Notes: generated by a model not told the origin, from the letters alone. A stretch of DNA of 64,000 bases from Pseudomonas persica (GCF_900291015.1 NZ_OLKL01000029.1:1-64000), one strand, 5' to 3'. Shown: positions 1 through 9,007, counted from the first letter of the stretch. Translations and numbers: made by a program.

Positions 1-44
1 CCCACAGGATGCACGGACCGCTTGCGAATTCAGTTCTCTATGCG

Positions 45-155
45 ACAGCGCAGCCCAAAGGGCTGGGCCATCTCCCACAGGGAGTGCACATGGCTTGAGG
101 TCGATGCAGTCGGGGTGGTAGCTGGCTTGCCGGCGATGGGCTGCGCAGCAGCCCT
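45..155. repeat. REP-like repeat fragments upstream of the first gene
   Basis: Two different REP-like units lie here. The first, about 45-80, contains GCGCAGCCCAAAGGGCTGGGC followed by CTCCCACAGGGA. A related inverted copy occurs near 18.73 kb. The second, about 120-155, reads GCTGGCTTGCCGGCGATGGG plus GCTGCGCAGCAGC and matches the 'TTGCCGGCGAT' family seen at 6.2, 22.0 and 31.0 kb. Both are extragenic and palindromic, as REPs are. The stretch 1-272 holds no gene I can support. Confidence 0.6.
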
Positions 156-272
156 ATTCGGGCCGGATTGTTGGATCCATTCCTGTTCGCCAAAAAGCCC
201 GTGCGTTTCCCTTAAGCTTGAGTACAATCGTCAGCTTTTTCCGGACCTCCCGTCCCGTCGCTGGAACTCCCA

Positions 273-2363
273 ATGCTGACCGGTAGCTACTCCTCTTCGC
301 TGGTGTTGATTTCGCTGTGCGTGGCGATTCTGGCGTCCTATACCGCCCTCGACCTGACTGGCCGCATCGCTACGGCCAAGGGCCGGGCTGCCTGCCTGTG
401 GATGGGTGGTGGCGCGCTGGCCATGGGTATTGGCGTGTGGTCGATGCACTTCATTGGCATGCTCGCCTTCAGCCTGCCCATCGACCTGGGCTATGACCTT
501 GCCCTGACCGCGTTCTCGCTGCTGATCGCCGTATTGTCTTCGGGTTTTGCCCTGTGGCTGGTCAGCCAGCCGAGCCTGCCGTGGCTGCAGTTGGCCTTCG
601 GCGCGCTGATCATGGGCGCCGGCATCGCCTGCATGCACTACACCGGTATGGCCGCGCTGCGCATGCTGCCGGGTATCGACTATGACCCGACGCTGTTCGG
701 TGCTTCGCTACTGATTGCCGTGGGCGCCTCGGCAGCGGCCCTGTGGATCGCCTTCCGGCTACGCGCGCACACCCCCTACGTGCGGCAGATTCGCGGCCTG
801 GCGGCGGTGGTGATGGGCTTTGCCATCGTCGGTATGCACTACACCGGCATGGCCGCGGCGAATTTCCCTGCGGGCAGCTTCTGCGGTGCACTGGCGGGGG
901 GAGGCCTGCAAGGCGACGGCCTGGTCTACCTGGTGCTGATCACCACCCTGGCGGTATTGGCGGTGGCCTTGCTTACCTCGGTGCTGGACGCCCGCCTGGA
1001 AGCGCGCACCGCCGAACTGGCCCGTTCGCTGACCCTGGCCAACCAGGAACTGACCCAACTGGCCCTGCATGACACCCTCACTGACCTGCCCAACCGTACC
1101 CTGCTGGCCGACCGCATCGAGCAGGCCATCGCCAAGGTAGCGGAGCAGGGCGGCTGCTTTGCCCTGATGTTCATCGACCTGGACGGCTTCAAGCCAGTCA
1201 ACGATGCCTTTGGTCACCACGTCGGTGATTTGCTGCTCAAGGCTGTGGCGGCGCGCCTGCGCGGTCACCTGCACAGCCAGGACACGCTGGCGCGCATCGG
1301 CGGCGACGAATTCGTGCTGCTGGTGGAGTTGCGTGAACCGAACGATGCCATGGACGTGGCGGTCAAGCAGGTCAACCTGGTGTCACGGCCGTTCCGCGTA
1401 GCCGAGCATGACCTGCAGCTGACGGCAAGTCTGGGCATCGTCTTGTACCCGGGCAATGGCCAGGACCAGCACGAGTTGCTGCGCAATGCCGACGCCGCCA
1501 TGTACCACGCCAAGAGCGCCGGCAAGAATGGCTACAGCTTCTTCGACGTGTCGATGAACAGCAACGCCCGCCAGCAATTGCAGCTGCTGCAGGACCTGCG
1601 TCAGGCGCTGGAGCAGCGTCAGTTCCGCCTGCATTACCAGCCCAAGTTCGACGCCCAGGCCTGCCAGCCGATCGGGGCCGAGGCCTTGCTGCGCTGGGAG
1701 CACCCGCAGCAGGGCCTGTTGCTGCCCGACCGCTTCATCGGCCTGGCGGAAAAGACCGGCCTGATCATCCCCATTGGCGAATGGGTGCTCATCGAGGCCT
1801 GCCGGCAGATGCGCCAGTGGCTGGATCAGGGGCACGAGGGCTGGCGCATGGCGGTGAACCTGTCGGCCATCCAGTTCTGCCATGCCGGGCTGGTCGAGAG
1901 CGTGGCCCGTGCCCTGCAGCAGAACAACCTGCCGGCCAACTGCCTGACCCTGGAAATTACCGAAACCACCGCCATGCACGACGCCGATGCCAGCCTGACG
2001 GTGCTGCAGCGGCTGTCCGACATGGGCGTGGACCTGTCTATCGATGACTTTGGCACCGGCTATTCCAGCCTGATGTACCTCAAGCGCCTGCCGGCCAACG
2101 AGCTGAAGATCGACCGTGGCTTTGTGCGTGAACTGGAGCAGGACAGTGACGATGCGGCGATCGTGTCGGCCATTGTCGCGCTAGGCCAGGCGCTGGGCCT
2201 GCGCATCGTTGCCGAAGGGGTGGAGACCGACAAGCAGCAGGACTTCCTGACCCGCCTGGGCTGCGATTCACTGCAAGGCTACCTGCTGGGCCAGCCGGTG
2301 CCGGCCGAGCAGTTCATGGACAAGTTGCAGGCCATGCGCCAGGTAAATACGGTTGCGGGCTAG
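273..2363 (+). CDS. MHYT-GGDEF-EAL membrane c-di-GMP signalling protein
   Basis: This 696-residue inner-membrane protein belongs to the class of P. aeruginosa MucR and NbdA. Three MHYT motifs, thought to bind a metal and sense a diatomic gas, sit at about residues 58, 121 and 188 within a multi-helix N-terminus. A GGDEF cyclase domain follows with an intact GGDEF at 343-347, then an EAL phosphodiesterase domain with EAL at 470-472 and the DDFGTGYSS and KIDRGFV motifs. Both catalytic motifs are present, so it could make or degrade c-di-GMP. The inhibitory I-site five residues before GGDEF reads HSQD instead of RxxD, which predicts weak product inhibition of the cyclase. It stands alone, and its stop shares a CTAG with the convergent gene downstream. 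Confidence 0.93.
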   Translation: MLTGSYSSSLVLISLCVAILASYTALDLTGRIATAKGRAACLWMGGGALAMGIGVWSMHFIGMLAFSLPIDLGYDLALTAFSLLIAVLSSGFALWLVSQPSLPWLQLAFGALIMGAGIACMHYTGMAALRMLPGIDYDPTLFGASLLIAVGASAAALWIAFRLRAHTPYVRQIRGLAAVVMGFAIVGMHYTGMAAANFPAGSFCGALAGGGLQGDGLVYLVLITTLAVLAVALLTSVLDARLEARTAELARSLTLANQELTQLALHDTLTDLPNRTLLADRIEQAIAKVAEQGGCFALMFIDLDGFKPVNDAFGHHVGDLLLKAVAARLRGHLHSQDTLARIGGDEFVLLVELREPNDAMDVAVKQVNLVSRPFRVAEHDLQLTASLGIVLYPGNGQDQHELLRNADAAMYHAKSAGKNGYSFFDVSMNSNARQQLQLLQDLRQALEQRQFRLHYQPKFDAQACQPIGAEALLRWEHPQQGLLLPDRFIGLAEKTGLIIPIGEWVLIEACRQMRQWLDQGHEGWRMAVNLSAIQFCHAGLVESVARALQQNNLPANCLTLEITETTAMHDADASLTVLQRLSDMGVDLSIDDFGTGYSSLMYLKRLPANELKIDRGFVRELEQDSDDAAIVSAIVALGQALGLRIVAEGVETDKQQDFLTRLGCDSLQGYLLGQPVPAEQFMDKLQAMRQVNTVAG

Positions 2364-2620
2364 ACCGCGTCGCGCAAGGAGAAGGCGGGCATGAAGGTAT
2401 CCAACTCCGCCTCGACGGCCTCGATGATGCGCTCTACATCGGCGGCGGCCATGATCGCCGAGCAGGGGATGCCGGCAATCGCCAGCAGGGTTTCGCCGGT
2501 GGCGCGGTCGAACAGCCGTGCAACCATGCTGCGTGGCGCATCCATGCTGGCTTCGAAGCCCAGCGGGTGGAAATGCCAGCGCATCACCTGGCAGGCGTTG
2601 GGGAACGTCATCTTGTTCAT
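2360..2620 (-). CDS. DUF1652 family small protein
   Basis: This protein of 86 residues resembles the Pseudomonas-restricted DUF1652 family, whose function is unknown. Visible family traits are an N-terminal amphipathic helix with a WHFHPLGFEA-like segment, a central strand region ending in GIPCSAI, and a C-terminal acidic helix. I chose the ATG at 2620 because a strong GGAGG lies seven bases upstream. A longer reading frame to 2734 has no such signal. The gene is convergent with the c-di-GMP gene, and the two stop codons overlap. There is no signal peptide, so it is probably cytoplasmic. The family call rests on recalled similarity. Confidence 0.7.
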   Translation of the reverse strand: MNKMTFPNACQVMRWHFHPLGFEASMDAPRSMVARLFDRATGETLLAIAGIPCSAIMAAADVERIIEAVEAELDTFMPAFSLRDAV

Positions 2621-2895
2621 GCCAGCCTCCTTGTCCGTACCTGGACGTGGTGAGCGGGTGGCCACATCGATGCGGCCGCCGGGAAAGTAACCATAGCACC
2701 TGCTACGCGCGATTCTTGGCTGCAAACAAGACAAATGCGTTAATGCATGACAGCGGTCACATCCTTGTCATGGATGGTGTTTGGCGGGCGCCGGCCAGGC
2801 AAACGTTTTCCTGGCGCGATGACGGCAGATAACCCGGTAAGTTATCCCGTTTTTTTCGACCTTCGCCACACGATGTTTTCGGACGAGCGGTGCGA

Positions 2896-3543
2896 TCAAC
2901 CGAGCAACCCGGCGGCAATGTTGATAGTGAACCCCAGGATTGCCGTATTGAAAACGAAACCCACCAGCGAATGCGCCAGCACCACCCGCCGCAGGCCCCG
3001 CCCGGCGATGCCCACATCGGAGGTTTGCACCGCCACGCTGATGGTGAACGAGAAGTAGTGGAAGTCCCAGTAATCCGGGTTGCGCTCACCATCGGCAAAG
3101 CGCAGCGGTGGTTCGTGGGTTTGTCCGGTGTAGAACAGCCGGGCGTAGTGCAGGCTGAAGATGCAGCCGATCAGCAGCCAGGAGCCGGCCACGGTCAGGC
3201 CGGTGTAGAGGTAGTGCAGGGCCAGGGCGCTGCCCTGCAGACCGCGGCTGGACACCAGTTGCAGGGTGACGGCGGCGAGGCTGGCGATGGCGGCGATGCA
3301 TACGGTGAGCAGGACCAGGCCTGCATTTTCGTCTTCGACGCGGGCGACCTTGCGCACCTTTTCGGGGCTGGCGCTCCAGGTCAGGTAGAGCACCAGCAGC
3401 AGGTATAGCCACACGCCAAGGTTCCAGCCGGCGAGGATGTGCTGCACGCTGTCTCCGGCGGGGATCAGCCAGGCGCCGAGTAGGCCGACCAGGGTGGCGA
3501 TGCTCAGACGGGGGTGGGTGCGGGTCAGGCGCTGGAAAGCCAT
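2896..3543 (-). CDS. DUF1345 integral membrane protein
   Basis: A 215-residue protein with about five hydrophobic segments, including residues 16-30, 42-55, 75-97, 108-128 and a C-terminal one. The conserved stretch before the last helices ([18 protein letters not shown]) is what I associate with DUF1345, a widespread family of inner-membrane proteins with no assigned reaction. It resembles the pore region of two-pore potassium channels (T-x-G/S-D-V/I), so a channel-like role is sometimes suggested, but nothing here proves it. It appears monocistronic: 275 bases separate it from the DUF1652 gene and a REP pair lies upstream. Confidence 0.75.
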   Translation of the reverse strand: MAFQRLTRTHPRLSIATLVGLLGAWLIPAGDSVQHILAGWNLGVWLYLLLVLYLTWSASPEKVRKVARVEDENAGLVLLTVCIAAIASLAAVTLQLVSSRGLQGSALALHYLYTGLTVAGSWLLIGCIFSLHYARLFYTGQTHEPPLRFADGERNPDYWDFHYFSFTISVAVQTSDVGIAGRGLRRVVLAHSLVGFVFNTAILGFTINIAAGLLG

Positions 3544-3858
3544 GGGATCTCGTTTTCGGGAGTATGGGTACCACTCTAGACGGTCATGACAGGGATGAGG
3601 GACATGCGCGGGTCCATTGTGGGAGCGGGCGAGCCCGCGCAGCAGGCACCGCGGTGGTTGGCACGGGCTGCCCCCGTGTTCGCGGGCATGTCCGTTCCCA
3701 CAGGGGGACGCAATCTTTCAGATTTTGAACACTTCAGAGGCTCCTGCAAAAAGCGGGCTGCGTGGCCTGGTGTTTCTTTGATGTCGCCCATCGCACGCCA
3801 TTGCAACTCTCAGTACACTGCACGCTCCAACACCAACTGTTGAACTCGAGGTTTTTGC
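3544..3858. repeat. Intergenic region with an inverted REP pair
   Basis: This gene-free stretch lies between the divergent DUF1345 and pgm genes. A REP pair occupies about 3618-3706: TGTGGGAGCGGGCGAGCCCGCG, then a spacer, then GTTCGCGGGCATGTCCGTTCCCACAGG in the opposite orientation. Outside the REPs, the segment 3707-3858 is the leader of pgm. I see no convincing promoter hexamers. Confidence 0.75.
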
Positions 3859-5496
3859 ATGACGCTCAGTCCTTTGGCAGGCAAGCCGGCTCCGGCCAGC
3901 GTGCTGGTCGATATTCCCCGACTGCTCACCGCCTACTACACCGGCCGCCCCGACGCTGCCGTGGCGGCCCAGCGGGTGGCCTTCGGCACCTCGGGGCACC
4001 GGGGCACCTCGCTTGAATTGAGTTTCAACGAGTACCACGTCCTGGCCATTACCCAGGCCATCTGCCTGTATCGCCAGGAGAAGGGCATCGATGGCCCGTT
4101 GTTCATCGGCGCCGACACCCACGCGCTGTCGGCACCGGCTACCGCCAGCGCCCTGGAAGTGTTGGCGGCCAATGGCGTGCAGGTGATGCTGTCCAAGGAT
4201 GACGAATACACGCCGACACCGGCCGTATCCCACGCCATTCTTTGCCATAACCGTGGCCGTGCGCAGGGCCTGGCCGACGGCATCGTCATCACCCCGTCGC
4301 ACAACCCGCCGCAAAGCGGTGGCTTCAAGTACAACCCACCCAATGGCGGCCCGGCCGACAGCGACGTGACCAAGTGGATCGAGGCCAAAGCCAACGAACT
4401 GCTGGCCGCTAACCTGGCGGGGGTCAAGCGCATGGACCATGCCCAGGCGCTACAGGCACCCACCACCCAGCGCCACGACTACGTGAGCAACTACGTGGCC
4501 GACCTGGGAAACGTCATCGATTTCGACGTCATCCGCGGCGCCAAGCTGCGCCTGGGCGTCGACCCGTTGGGCGGGGCAGGGGTGCGCTACTGGTCGGCGA
4601 TCGCCGAGCATTACAAGCTGGACCTGGAAGTGGTGAACACCGAGGTTGACCCGACCTTCCGCTTCATGACCGTCGACTGGGATGGCCAGATCCGCATGGA
4701 CCCGTCCTCGCCATACGCCATGCAGGGCCTGATCGGCCTGCGTGAACGCTTCGACGTGGCCTTCGCCTGCGACCCGGACCACGACCGCCATGGCATCGTC
4801 ACTCCGGATGGCCTGCTGCAGCCGAACAACTACCTGGCCGTGGCCATCGACTACCTGTACCGCCACCGCCCGCAATGGCGCAGCGATGCTGCCGTCGGCA
4901 AGACCGTGGTGTCCAGCGGCCTGATCGACCGCGTCACCCAGCGCCTGGGCCGTGAGCTGTACGAAGTGCCGGTAGGCTTCAAGTTCTTCGCCCAAGGCCT
5001 GTTCGACGGCTCGCTGGGCTTTGGTGGCGAGGAAAGTGCGGGGGCTTCGTTCCTGCGCCGCGATGGCTCGGTCTGGGCTACCGACAAGGACGGGCTGATT
5101 CCGGCCTTGCTGGCTGCCGAGATGACCGCGCGCACCGGGCGCAACCCGAGCCAGGCCTACGCCGACCTGACCGAGGCGCTGGGCAAGCCGTTCGCCACCC
5201 GTGTCGAAGCCAAGGCCGATGCCCGGCAGAAGGCTTTGCTGAGCAAGCTGGCGCCGGAGCAGGTGAAGTCGACCGAGCTGGCGGGTGAGTCGATCGTGCA
5301 GATTCTCAGCCATGCGCCGGGCAACGGCCAGGCGATTGGCGGACTGAAGGTGATGACCGCCAATGGCTGGTTCGCCGCGCGCCCGTCGGGCACCGAGGAT
5401 ATCTACAAGATCTACGCCGAAAGTTTCATCGACGAGGCGCACCTGCAGCGCCTGGTGCAGGAAGCACAGGTGCTGGTGGATGCGGCGATTGTCTGA
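3859..5496 (+). CDS. pgm: Phosphoglucomutase (alpha-D-glucose-phosphate specific)
   Basis: This 545-residue cytoplasmic enzyme interconverts glucose-1-phosphate and glucose-6-phosphate, linking central sugar metabolism to glycogen, trehalose and envelope sugar synthesis. All four alpha-phosphohexomutase motifs are present: GTSGHRG near residue 43, the catalytic phosphoserine loop TPSHNP with Ser147, the metal loop DPDHDRHG with Asp305, 307 and 309, and GEESAG near 395. The C-terminal phosphate-binding loop RPSGTED lies near residue 515. Length and motif order match the bacterial Pgm subfamily rather than AlgC-type mutases. It is transcribed alone. A perfect 9-bp inverted repeat lies 30 bases beyond the stop. 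Confidence 0.97.
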   Translation: MTLSPLAGKPAPASVLVDIPRLLTAYYTGRPDAAVAAQRVAFGTSGHRGTSLELSFNEYHVLAITQAICLYRQEKGIDGPLFIGADTHALSAPATASALEVLAANGVQVMLSKDDEYTPTPAVSHAILCHNRGRAQGLADGIVITPSHNPPQSGGFKYNPPNGGPADSDVTKWIEAKANELLAANLAGVKRMDHAQALQAPTTQRHDYVSNYVADLGNVIDFDVIRGAKLRLGVDPLGGAGVRYWSAIAEHYKLDLEVVNTEVDPTFRFMTVDWDGQIRMDPSSPYAMQGLIGLRERFDVAFACDPDHDRHGIVTPDGLLQPNNYLAVAIDYLYRHRPQWRSDAAVGKTVVSSGLIDRVTQRLGRELYEVPVGFKFFAQGLFDGSLGFGGEESAGASFLRRDGSVWATDKDGLIPALLAAEMTARTGRNPSQAYADLTEALGKPFATRVEAKADARQKALLSKLAPEQVKSTELAGESIVQILSHAPGNGQAIGGLKVMTANGWFAARPSGTEDIYKIYAESFIDEAHLQRLVQEAQVLVDAAIV

Positions 5497-5526
5497 CCGG
5501 TAACAAACCGCTTGGTTCTGCAGCGC

Positions 5527-5557
5527 GGTGTAAATTGGAATTAATCTTATTTACACC
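5527..5557. promoter_or_regulatory. Inverted repeat GGTGTAAAT-N13-ATTTACACC
   Basis: Perfect 9-bp arms at 5527-5535 and 5549-5557 flank a 13-base AT-rich spacer. It lies between the pgm stop and the remnant sigma-factor start at 5575. It has no T-tract, so it is a poor terminator candidate. It could be an operator of the now decayed sigma/TonB locus. It is not a recognisable Fur box. Confidence 0.4.
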
Positions 5558-5574
5558 ACGACAGGGCCTTCCCC

Positions 5575-5818
5575 ATGATCGACGCCGCGCCGCCACCGGA
5601 GCATCGCCTGCCTGCCCTGTACCGGGAACATCGCGGCTGGCTGGAAACCTGGCTGCGGCGGCGCATGGGCAATGCCTGGGATGCCGCCGACCTCAGCCAG
5701 GATACCTTCTCAAGCCTACCTCGATGCACTGGCACAGTTGCCCGAGCAGCATGTGCCCTCACCAGAGCAGCGTTGGGTTCTACTGGAAACCCTGCAAGCC
5801 CTCGATGAGTTGCTCGGG
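5575..5818 (+). pseudogene. Remnant of a FecI-type ECF sigma factor gene
   Basis: The ATG at 5575 opens a frame reading like the start of an iron-starvation ECF sigma factor: about 45 residues ending DLSQDTF, typical of sigma region 2. At about 5709 the similarity jumps to another frame (5714-5818), which reads AYLDALAQLPEQHVPSPEQR onward into LLETLQALDELLG, typical of the region 2-4 linker. The intervening region 2.3-2.4 coding and the whole of region 4.2 are missing. I infer an internal deletion with frame change, followed by a second deletion joining it to a TonB-receptor fragment. It cannot encode a working sigma factor. Confidence 0.7.
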
Positions 5819-6096
5819 TGCCAGCCGCAAGCCTGGGTGCGGCACTTACCCAGTTTGCCGACCAGGCCGGGGTCAGCCTGTCGCTGGTCCCGACGCTGGT
5901 CAATGGCCGGCAGAGCAATGGCCTGTCCGGTAATTACAGTGTCGACGAAGGCTTCACCCAGCTGCTGCGTGGCAGTGTCGAGAACGTGCTGGACGACCGC
6001 TACTGGAGTTCGGCCGGGGCCTCGGATGACAGCGAGCCGGGGCTGACGCTGTCTACGCCGCGTACCTACCTGCTGTCGGCGACATTGGGTTTCTAG
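5818..6096 (+). pseudogene. Remnant of a TonB-dependent siderophore receptor
   Basis: The frame from the GTG at 5818 encodes about 53 residues of a secretin/TonB N-terminal signalling (STN) domain: AASLGAALTQFADQAGVSL, then LVNGRQSNGLSGNYS and LLRGS. It is fused directly to the last strands of a TonB-receptor barrel, NVLDDRYW followed by STPRTYLLSATLGF and the stop. The barrel end carries the terminal Phe expected for outer-membrane insertion. The plug and almost all of the barrel, roughly 600-700 residues, are gone. Together with the sigma remnant it records collapse of a FecI-FecR-receptor locus. No FecR piece survives between them. Confidence 0.72.
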
Positions 6097-6127
6097 CAGG
6101 CTCGGCAGATCAAGCAATCTGGGGCCG

Positions 6128-6240
6128 CCTTGCGGCCCATCGCCGGCAAGCCGGGCTCCCCAGGGATTTCGCAAACATTGAGGTCCGCGCCGTACCTGTG
6201 GGAGCCCGGCTTGCCGGCGATGGGCTGCGCAGCAGCCCCA
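6128..6240. repeat. Inverted REP pair (TTGCCGGCGATGGGC family)
   Basis: One unit reads GCCCATCGCCGGCAAGCC (about 6135-6152). The mirror unit reads GGCTTGCCGGCGATGGGC (about 6208-6225), with CCTGTGGGAGCC before it. They lie between the TonB-receptor remnant and the 3' end of the RidA gene. Such convergent REP pairs are often transcription-end or mRNA-stabilising structures. Confidence 0.75.
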
Positions 6241-6289
6241 GGAACACCGACTGACAGGTATCAGGGCAAGCCCGCTCCCGGTGATCCCG

Positions 6290-6706
6290 TTAGGCCCGGT
6301 CAGGCACCACGGCGATCACATCGATCTCCATCAGCCACTCGGCCTGGGCCAGCCCTGCCACCACCAGGCCGGTGGAAATCGGGAACACGCCCTTGAGCCA
6401 CTTGCCCACTTCCTTGTACACCGGCTCGCGGAAGCGCGGGTCGGTGATGTAGGTGGTGGTCTTGACGATGTGCGACAGGTCCGAGCCGGCCTCTTCGAGC
6501 AGTTGCTTGACGTTCTTCATTGCCTGCTCGGCCTGCGCCCGTGGGTCACCCAGTCCCACCAGGTTGCCTTCGAAGTCGGTACCGACCTGGCCGCGCACGT
6601 AGATGGTGTTGCCGGCGCGCACCGCCTGGCACAGGTCGTTGTCCAGGGTCTGGTTCGGGTAGGTGGCCTTGGTGTTGAACATGCGGATACGGGTATGGGT
6701 AGGCAT
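6290..6706 (-). CDS. RidA/YjgF family enamine/imine deaminase
   Basis: This 138-residue RidA-family protein probably acts in the cytoplasm to hydrolyse reactive enamine or imine intermediates released by flavin- or PLP-enzymes. Typical features are the GNTIYVRGQVGTD strand-turn, a central helix with QAEQAMKNVKQLLEEAGS, and the C-terminal AEWLMEIDVIAV strand. The Arg that binds the substrate carboxylate in RidA (usually R105) is not evident in TGLVVAGLAQAEW, so this may be a divergent subfamily. It overlaps the monooxygenase stop by one base (TGATG) and has a GGAG Shine-Dalgarno, so translation is coupled. Its pairing with an amine-type monooxygenase suggests removal of that enzyme's imine products. 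Confidence 0.88.
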   Translation of the reverse strand: MPTHTRIRMFNTKATYPNQTLDNDLCQAVRAGNTIYVRGQVGTDFEGNLVGLGDPRAQAEQAMKNVKQLLEEAGSDLSHIVKTTTYITDPRFREPVYKEVGKWLKGVFPISTGLVVAGLAQAEWLMEIDVIAVVPDRA

Positions 6707-8025
6707 CAGTGGGCTCCGAGGGTGCTGACGTTGCTGATCTTGGGTTGTTGCTGCTCATCCGCTGCGCGTTGTTCGCGGTCGCGGTAGGCGGTATAGGTGC
6801 GTTGCGTGGCGATGTGGCCGGCGACGTGCTTGGCGTCGTGCCAAACGCCCCAGATGAACGACGAGCCACGACGCGACAGCCACGGCAGGCCAAGGAAGTA
6901 CACGCCCGGCTCGCGGGCCACGCCGCGTTGGTGCTGGGGCTTGCCGTTGGCGTCGAAGGTGTCTACCTGCAGCCAGCTGAAGTCGACGCCGTAACCGGTG
7001 GCCCAGATGATGCTGGTGACGCCGGCCTTGGCCAGGTCCAGCTGCTGCAGGGGGTTGCGCATGCACTCCGGGTCGGCCAGGCGTTCGCGGGCTGCGGGCT
7101 CTTCCGGCAGATCCAGGCCGTTGCGTTCGATGTAGGCATCGGCGGCATCGAGCAGGGCCAGGTAGTTGTCGTCGCCGCGGTTGATGTTCTCGACCAGGTT
7201 GTCCTGGAAGCGCGCCACGCCGTTCTCGAACGATTGGGTCAGGCCGACCAGGGTCATGCCCTGGTGGGCGAGGGCGCGGAAGTCCACGGTGTGGCCGCCA
7301 CGGGCGCCACTGACGGCAATGGTCACGTGCTCGCGGCCAGGCTTGGCGATTTCCGCATCCCACTCACCCAGCACGCCCAGCCACCAGCAGAAGTCGCGGT
7401 TGCGGTAAGCGCGTGGCGGGCGATCGTGGGCGCCGACCGAAAGGTAGACCTGGCGCCCGGCACGCATCAGTTCTTCGGCGATCTGTACGCCGGAGGAGCC
7501 GGCGCCTACCACCAGCACAGCGCCGCCGGGCAGCTGCTCGGGGTTGTAATAGGCGGCGGAGTGGATCTGGTGCAGGTTGCTGTCTTTTGGCGCGATGGCC
7601 GGGATCACCGGCTTCTGGAACGGGCCGGTGGCGGCCACCACGCGGTTGGCGCGAATCACGCCTTCATTGGTTTCGATGGTAAAACCGGGGCGGTCGCTGT
7701 TACGCAGCACTTTCTTCACTTCGATGCCGGTGCGTACCGGCAGGTTGTACTTGCGTACGTACTGCTCGAAGTAGTCAGCGACCTGATCCTTGCCAGCGAA
7801 GGCGTCGGCGTCGAGGTTGAATTCCAACCCTGGGAAACGGTCGTGCCAGACCGGGCCGTTGGCCACCAGCGAGTCCCAGCGGCCGGTGCGCCAGGCCTCG
7901 GCGATACGCTTGCGCTCCAGCACCAGGTGCGGCACGCCAAGCTTGCTCAGGTGTTCGCTCATGGCCACGCCGGCCTGGCCGGCGCCGACGACGAGGGTGT
8001 CGATTTCGAGGTTGTTCAGTGTCAT
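6706..8025 (-). CDS. FAD-dependent monooxygenase (CzcO/TrkA-type flavoprotein)
   Basis: This flavin-containing, NADPH-dependent oxidoreductase has 439 residues. A Rossmann fold with VGAGQAG at residues 13-19 binds FAD, and a second, VVGAGSSGVQ, near residue 172 binds NADPH. ATGPF and the late ATGY motif IIWATGYGVDFSWL are typical of class B flavoprotein monooxygenases and CzcO-like proteins. I cannot fix the substrate. The genes coupled to it (RidA downstream; a divergent DUF1028 hydrolase and ArgE-like deacetylase) suggest oxidation of an amine or amino-acid derivative. The ATG at 8025 has a weak GGGCTCGG upstream. It shares a roughly 300-bp control region with the divergent DUF1028 gene. 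Confidence 0.85.
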   Translation of the reverse strand: MTLNNLEIDTLVVGAGQAGVAMSEHLSKLGVPHLVLERKRIAEAWRTGRWDSLVANGPVWHDRFPGLEFNLDADAFAGKDQVADYFEQYVRKYNLPVRTGIEVKKVLRNSDRPGFTIETNEGVIRANRVVAATGPFQKPVIPAIAPKDSNLHQIHSAAYYNPEQLPGGAVLVVGAGSSGVQIAEELMRAGRQVYLSVGAHDRPPRAYRNRDFCWWLGVLGEWDAEIAKPGREHVTIAVSGARGGHTVDFRALAHQGMTLVGLTQSFENGVARFQDNLVENINRGDDNYLALLDAADAYIERNGLDLPEEPAARERLADPECMRNPLQQLDLAKAGVTSIIWATGYGVDFSWLQVDTFDANGKPQHQRGVAREPGVYFLGLPWLSRRGSSFIWGVWHDAKHVAGHIATQRTYTAYRDREQRAADEQQQPKISNVSTLGAH

Positions 8026-8329
8026 GTCCGAGCCCTTGTTCAGGCGGTTTTTGTCAGGTCGGTTTGGAGGACCGCCGTTACCTGGGGCCAGACTAGGGAT
8101 GCCGTGGAAATGGCGAAAATAGTATTTAGCTGGGGTTTGCCGATAAAACGGCGAAGGCCTTGAGTCCTGCCGTCTGCAGCGGCTCCTGGGGCGGCTTTGC
8201 CGGCACTTTTTTCAAGCGGTTCGTGGCCATAGTTTTTTCCTCGGCAAACCCTCGGAAAAAGGTCGTTTCGCCTGCCGGAAGGTTCAACCCAGAATGCCGT
8301 GTATCGCACAGCACAACAGGAACCATGAC
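8026..8329. promoter_or_regulatory. Divergent control region, monooxygenase/RidA versus DUF1028/ArgE
   Basis: This 304-base gap separates two outward-facing transcription units of related function, so it should carry both promoters. I see no strong palindrome. A short reading frame on the minus strand (8126-8230) lies inside it and is listed separately. Confidence 0.5.
8126..8230 (-). CDS. Possible 34-residue leader or small protein
   Basis: An ATG at 8230 is preceded by GAGGAAAAAACT, a good Shine-Dalgarno at workable spacing. It opens a 34-codon frame starting MATNRLKKVPAKPPQE and ending with the stop at 8126-8128. It is 100 bases upstream of, and in the same direction as, the monooxygenase gene, so it could be a leader peptide or a small independent protein. 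It is basic at the N-terminus and Pro-rich, with no membrane segment. I do not recognise it. Only the ribosome site and position support it. Confidence 0.22.
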   Translation of the reverse strand: MATNRLKKVPAKPPQEPLQTAGLKAFAVLSANPS

Positions 8330-9007
8330 ATGACTTTTTCCATCATCGGTCGTTGCCAGGAAACCGGCCAGGTCGGTATCGCCATCAGCTCTTCGAGCAT
8401 TGCCGTGGGCGCCCGCTGCCCGTGGGTACGTGCCGGCGTGGGCGCGGTTGCCACCCAGAACATCACCTTGCCAGCGCTGGGCCCGCAGATTCTCGATGCC
8501 CTGGAACAGGGCCAGTTGCCGCCTGCCGCAGCGCTGGAGCGGGTGCTGAGCGCCAATGGCTGGAGCGAGTACCGCCAGGTCACGGTGATCGACAGCCATG
8601 GCCAGGTGGCGCTGTTCACCGGCAAGCAAGCGCTGGGTACGCACCACGCCGTGGCCGGTGAGCAATGCGCGGCGGCAGGCAACCTGTTGGCCTCGACCCA
8701 GGTGATCGAGGCGATGGTGCAGGCCTTTGCACAAGCTGGCGGGCATCTGGCCGACCGCCTGCTGGCCGCCATGCACGCGGCGATGGCCGCAGGCGGCGAG
8801 GCCGGGCCGGTGCACTCGGCGGCGTTGAAGATTGCTGGCGAGCTGACCTGGCCTCTGGTGGACCTGCGCGTGGACTGGGCCGAGGCCGACCCGATCGCTG
8901 TACTCGATGGCCTGTGGCAGGCGTACCGGCCGCAAATGCAGGATTACGTCAGCCGTGCCCTCAACCCGACTGCCGCGCCAAGCTACGGGGTGCCGGGCGA
9001 TGAGTGA
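8330..9007 (+). CDS. DUF1028 Ntn-hydrolase-like protein
   Basis: A 225-residue protein of the DUF1028 family, which has an Ntn-hydrolase (proteasome-like) fold and is of uncertain substrate. The start MTFSIIGR with GQVGIAISSSSIAVGARCPWV, the VGAVATQN segment and the LTWPLVDLRVDW C-terminal strand are family hallmarks. I start it at the ATG at 8330. An upstream ATG at 8294 in frame gives a non-family extension. The ArgE-like gene begins inside its end (ATGAGTGA overlap of 8 bases), so the two are translationally coupled and probably act on one compound. In several bacteria DUF1028 genes sit beside amidohydrolases and RidA genes, consistent with amide or acyl-amino-acid breakdown. Confidence 0.85.
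   Translation: MTFSIIGRCQETGQVGIAISSSSIAVGARCPWVRAGVGAVATQNITLPALGPQILDALEQGQLPPAAALERVLSANGWSEYRQVTVIDSHGQVALFTGKQALGTHHAVAGEQCAAAGNLLASTQVIEAMVQAFAQAGGHLADRLLAAMHAAMAAGGEAGPVHSAALKIAGELTWPLVDLRVDWAEADPIAVLDGLWQAYRPQMQDYVSRALNPTAAPSYGVPGDE

Noticed and set aside
6709-8163. 484-codon plus-strand frame
   Set aside because: It is the antisense shadow of the monooxygenase; its repetitive Gly/Val/Ala/Asp composition and lack of any family motif are typical of high-GC shadows.
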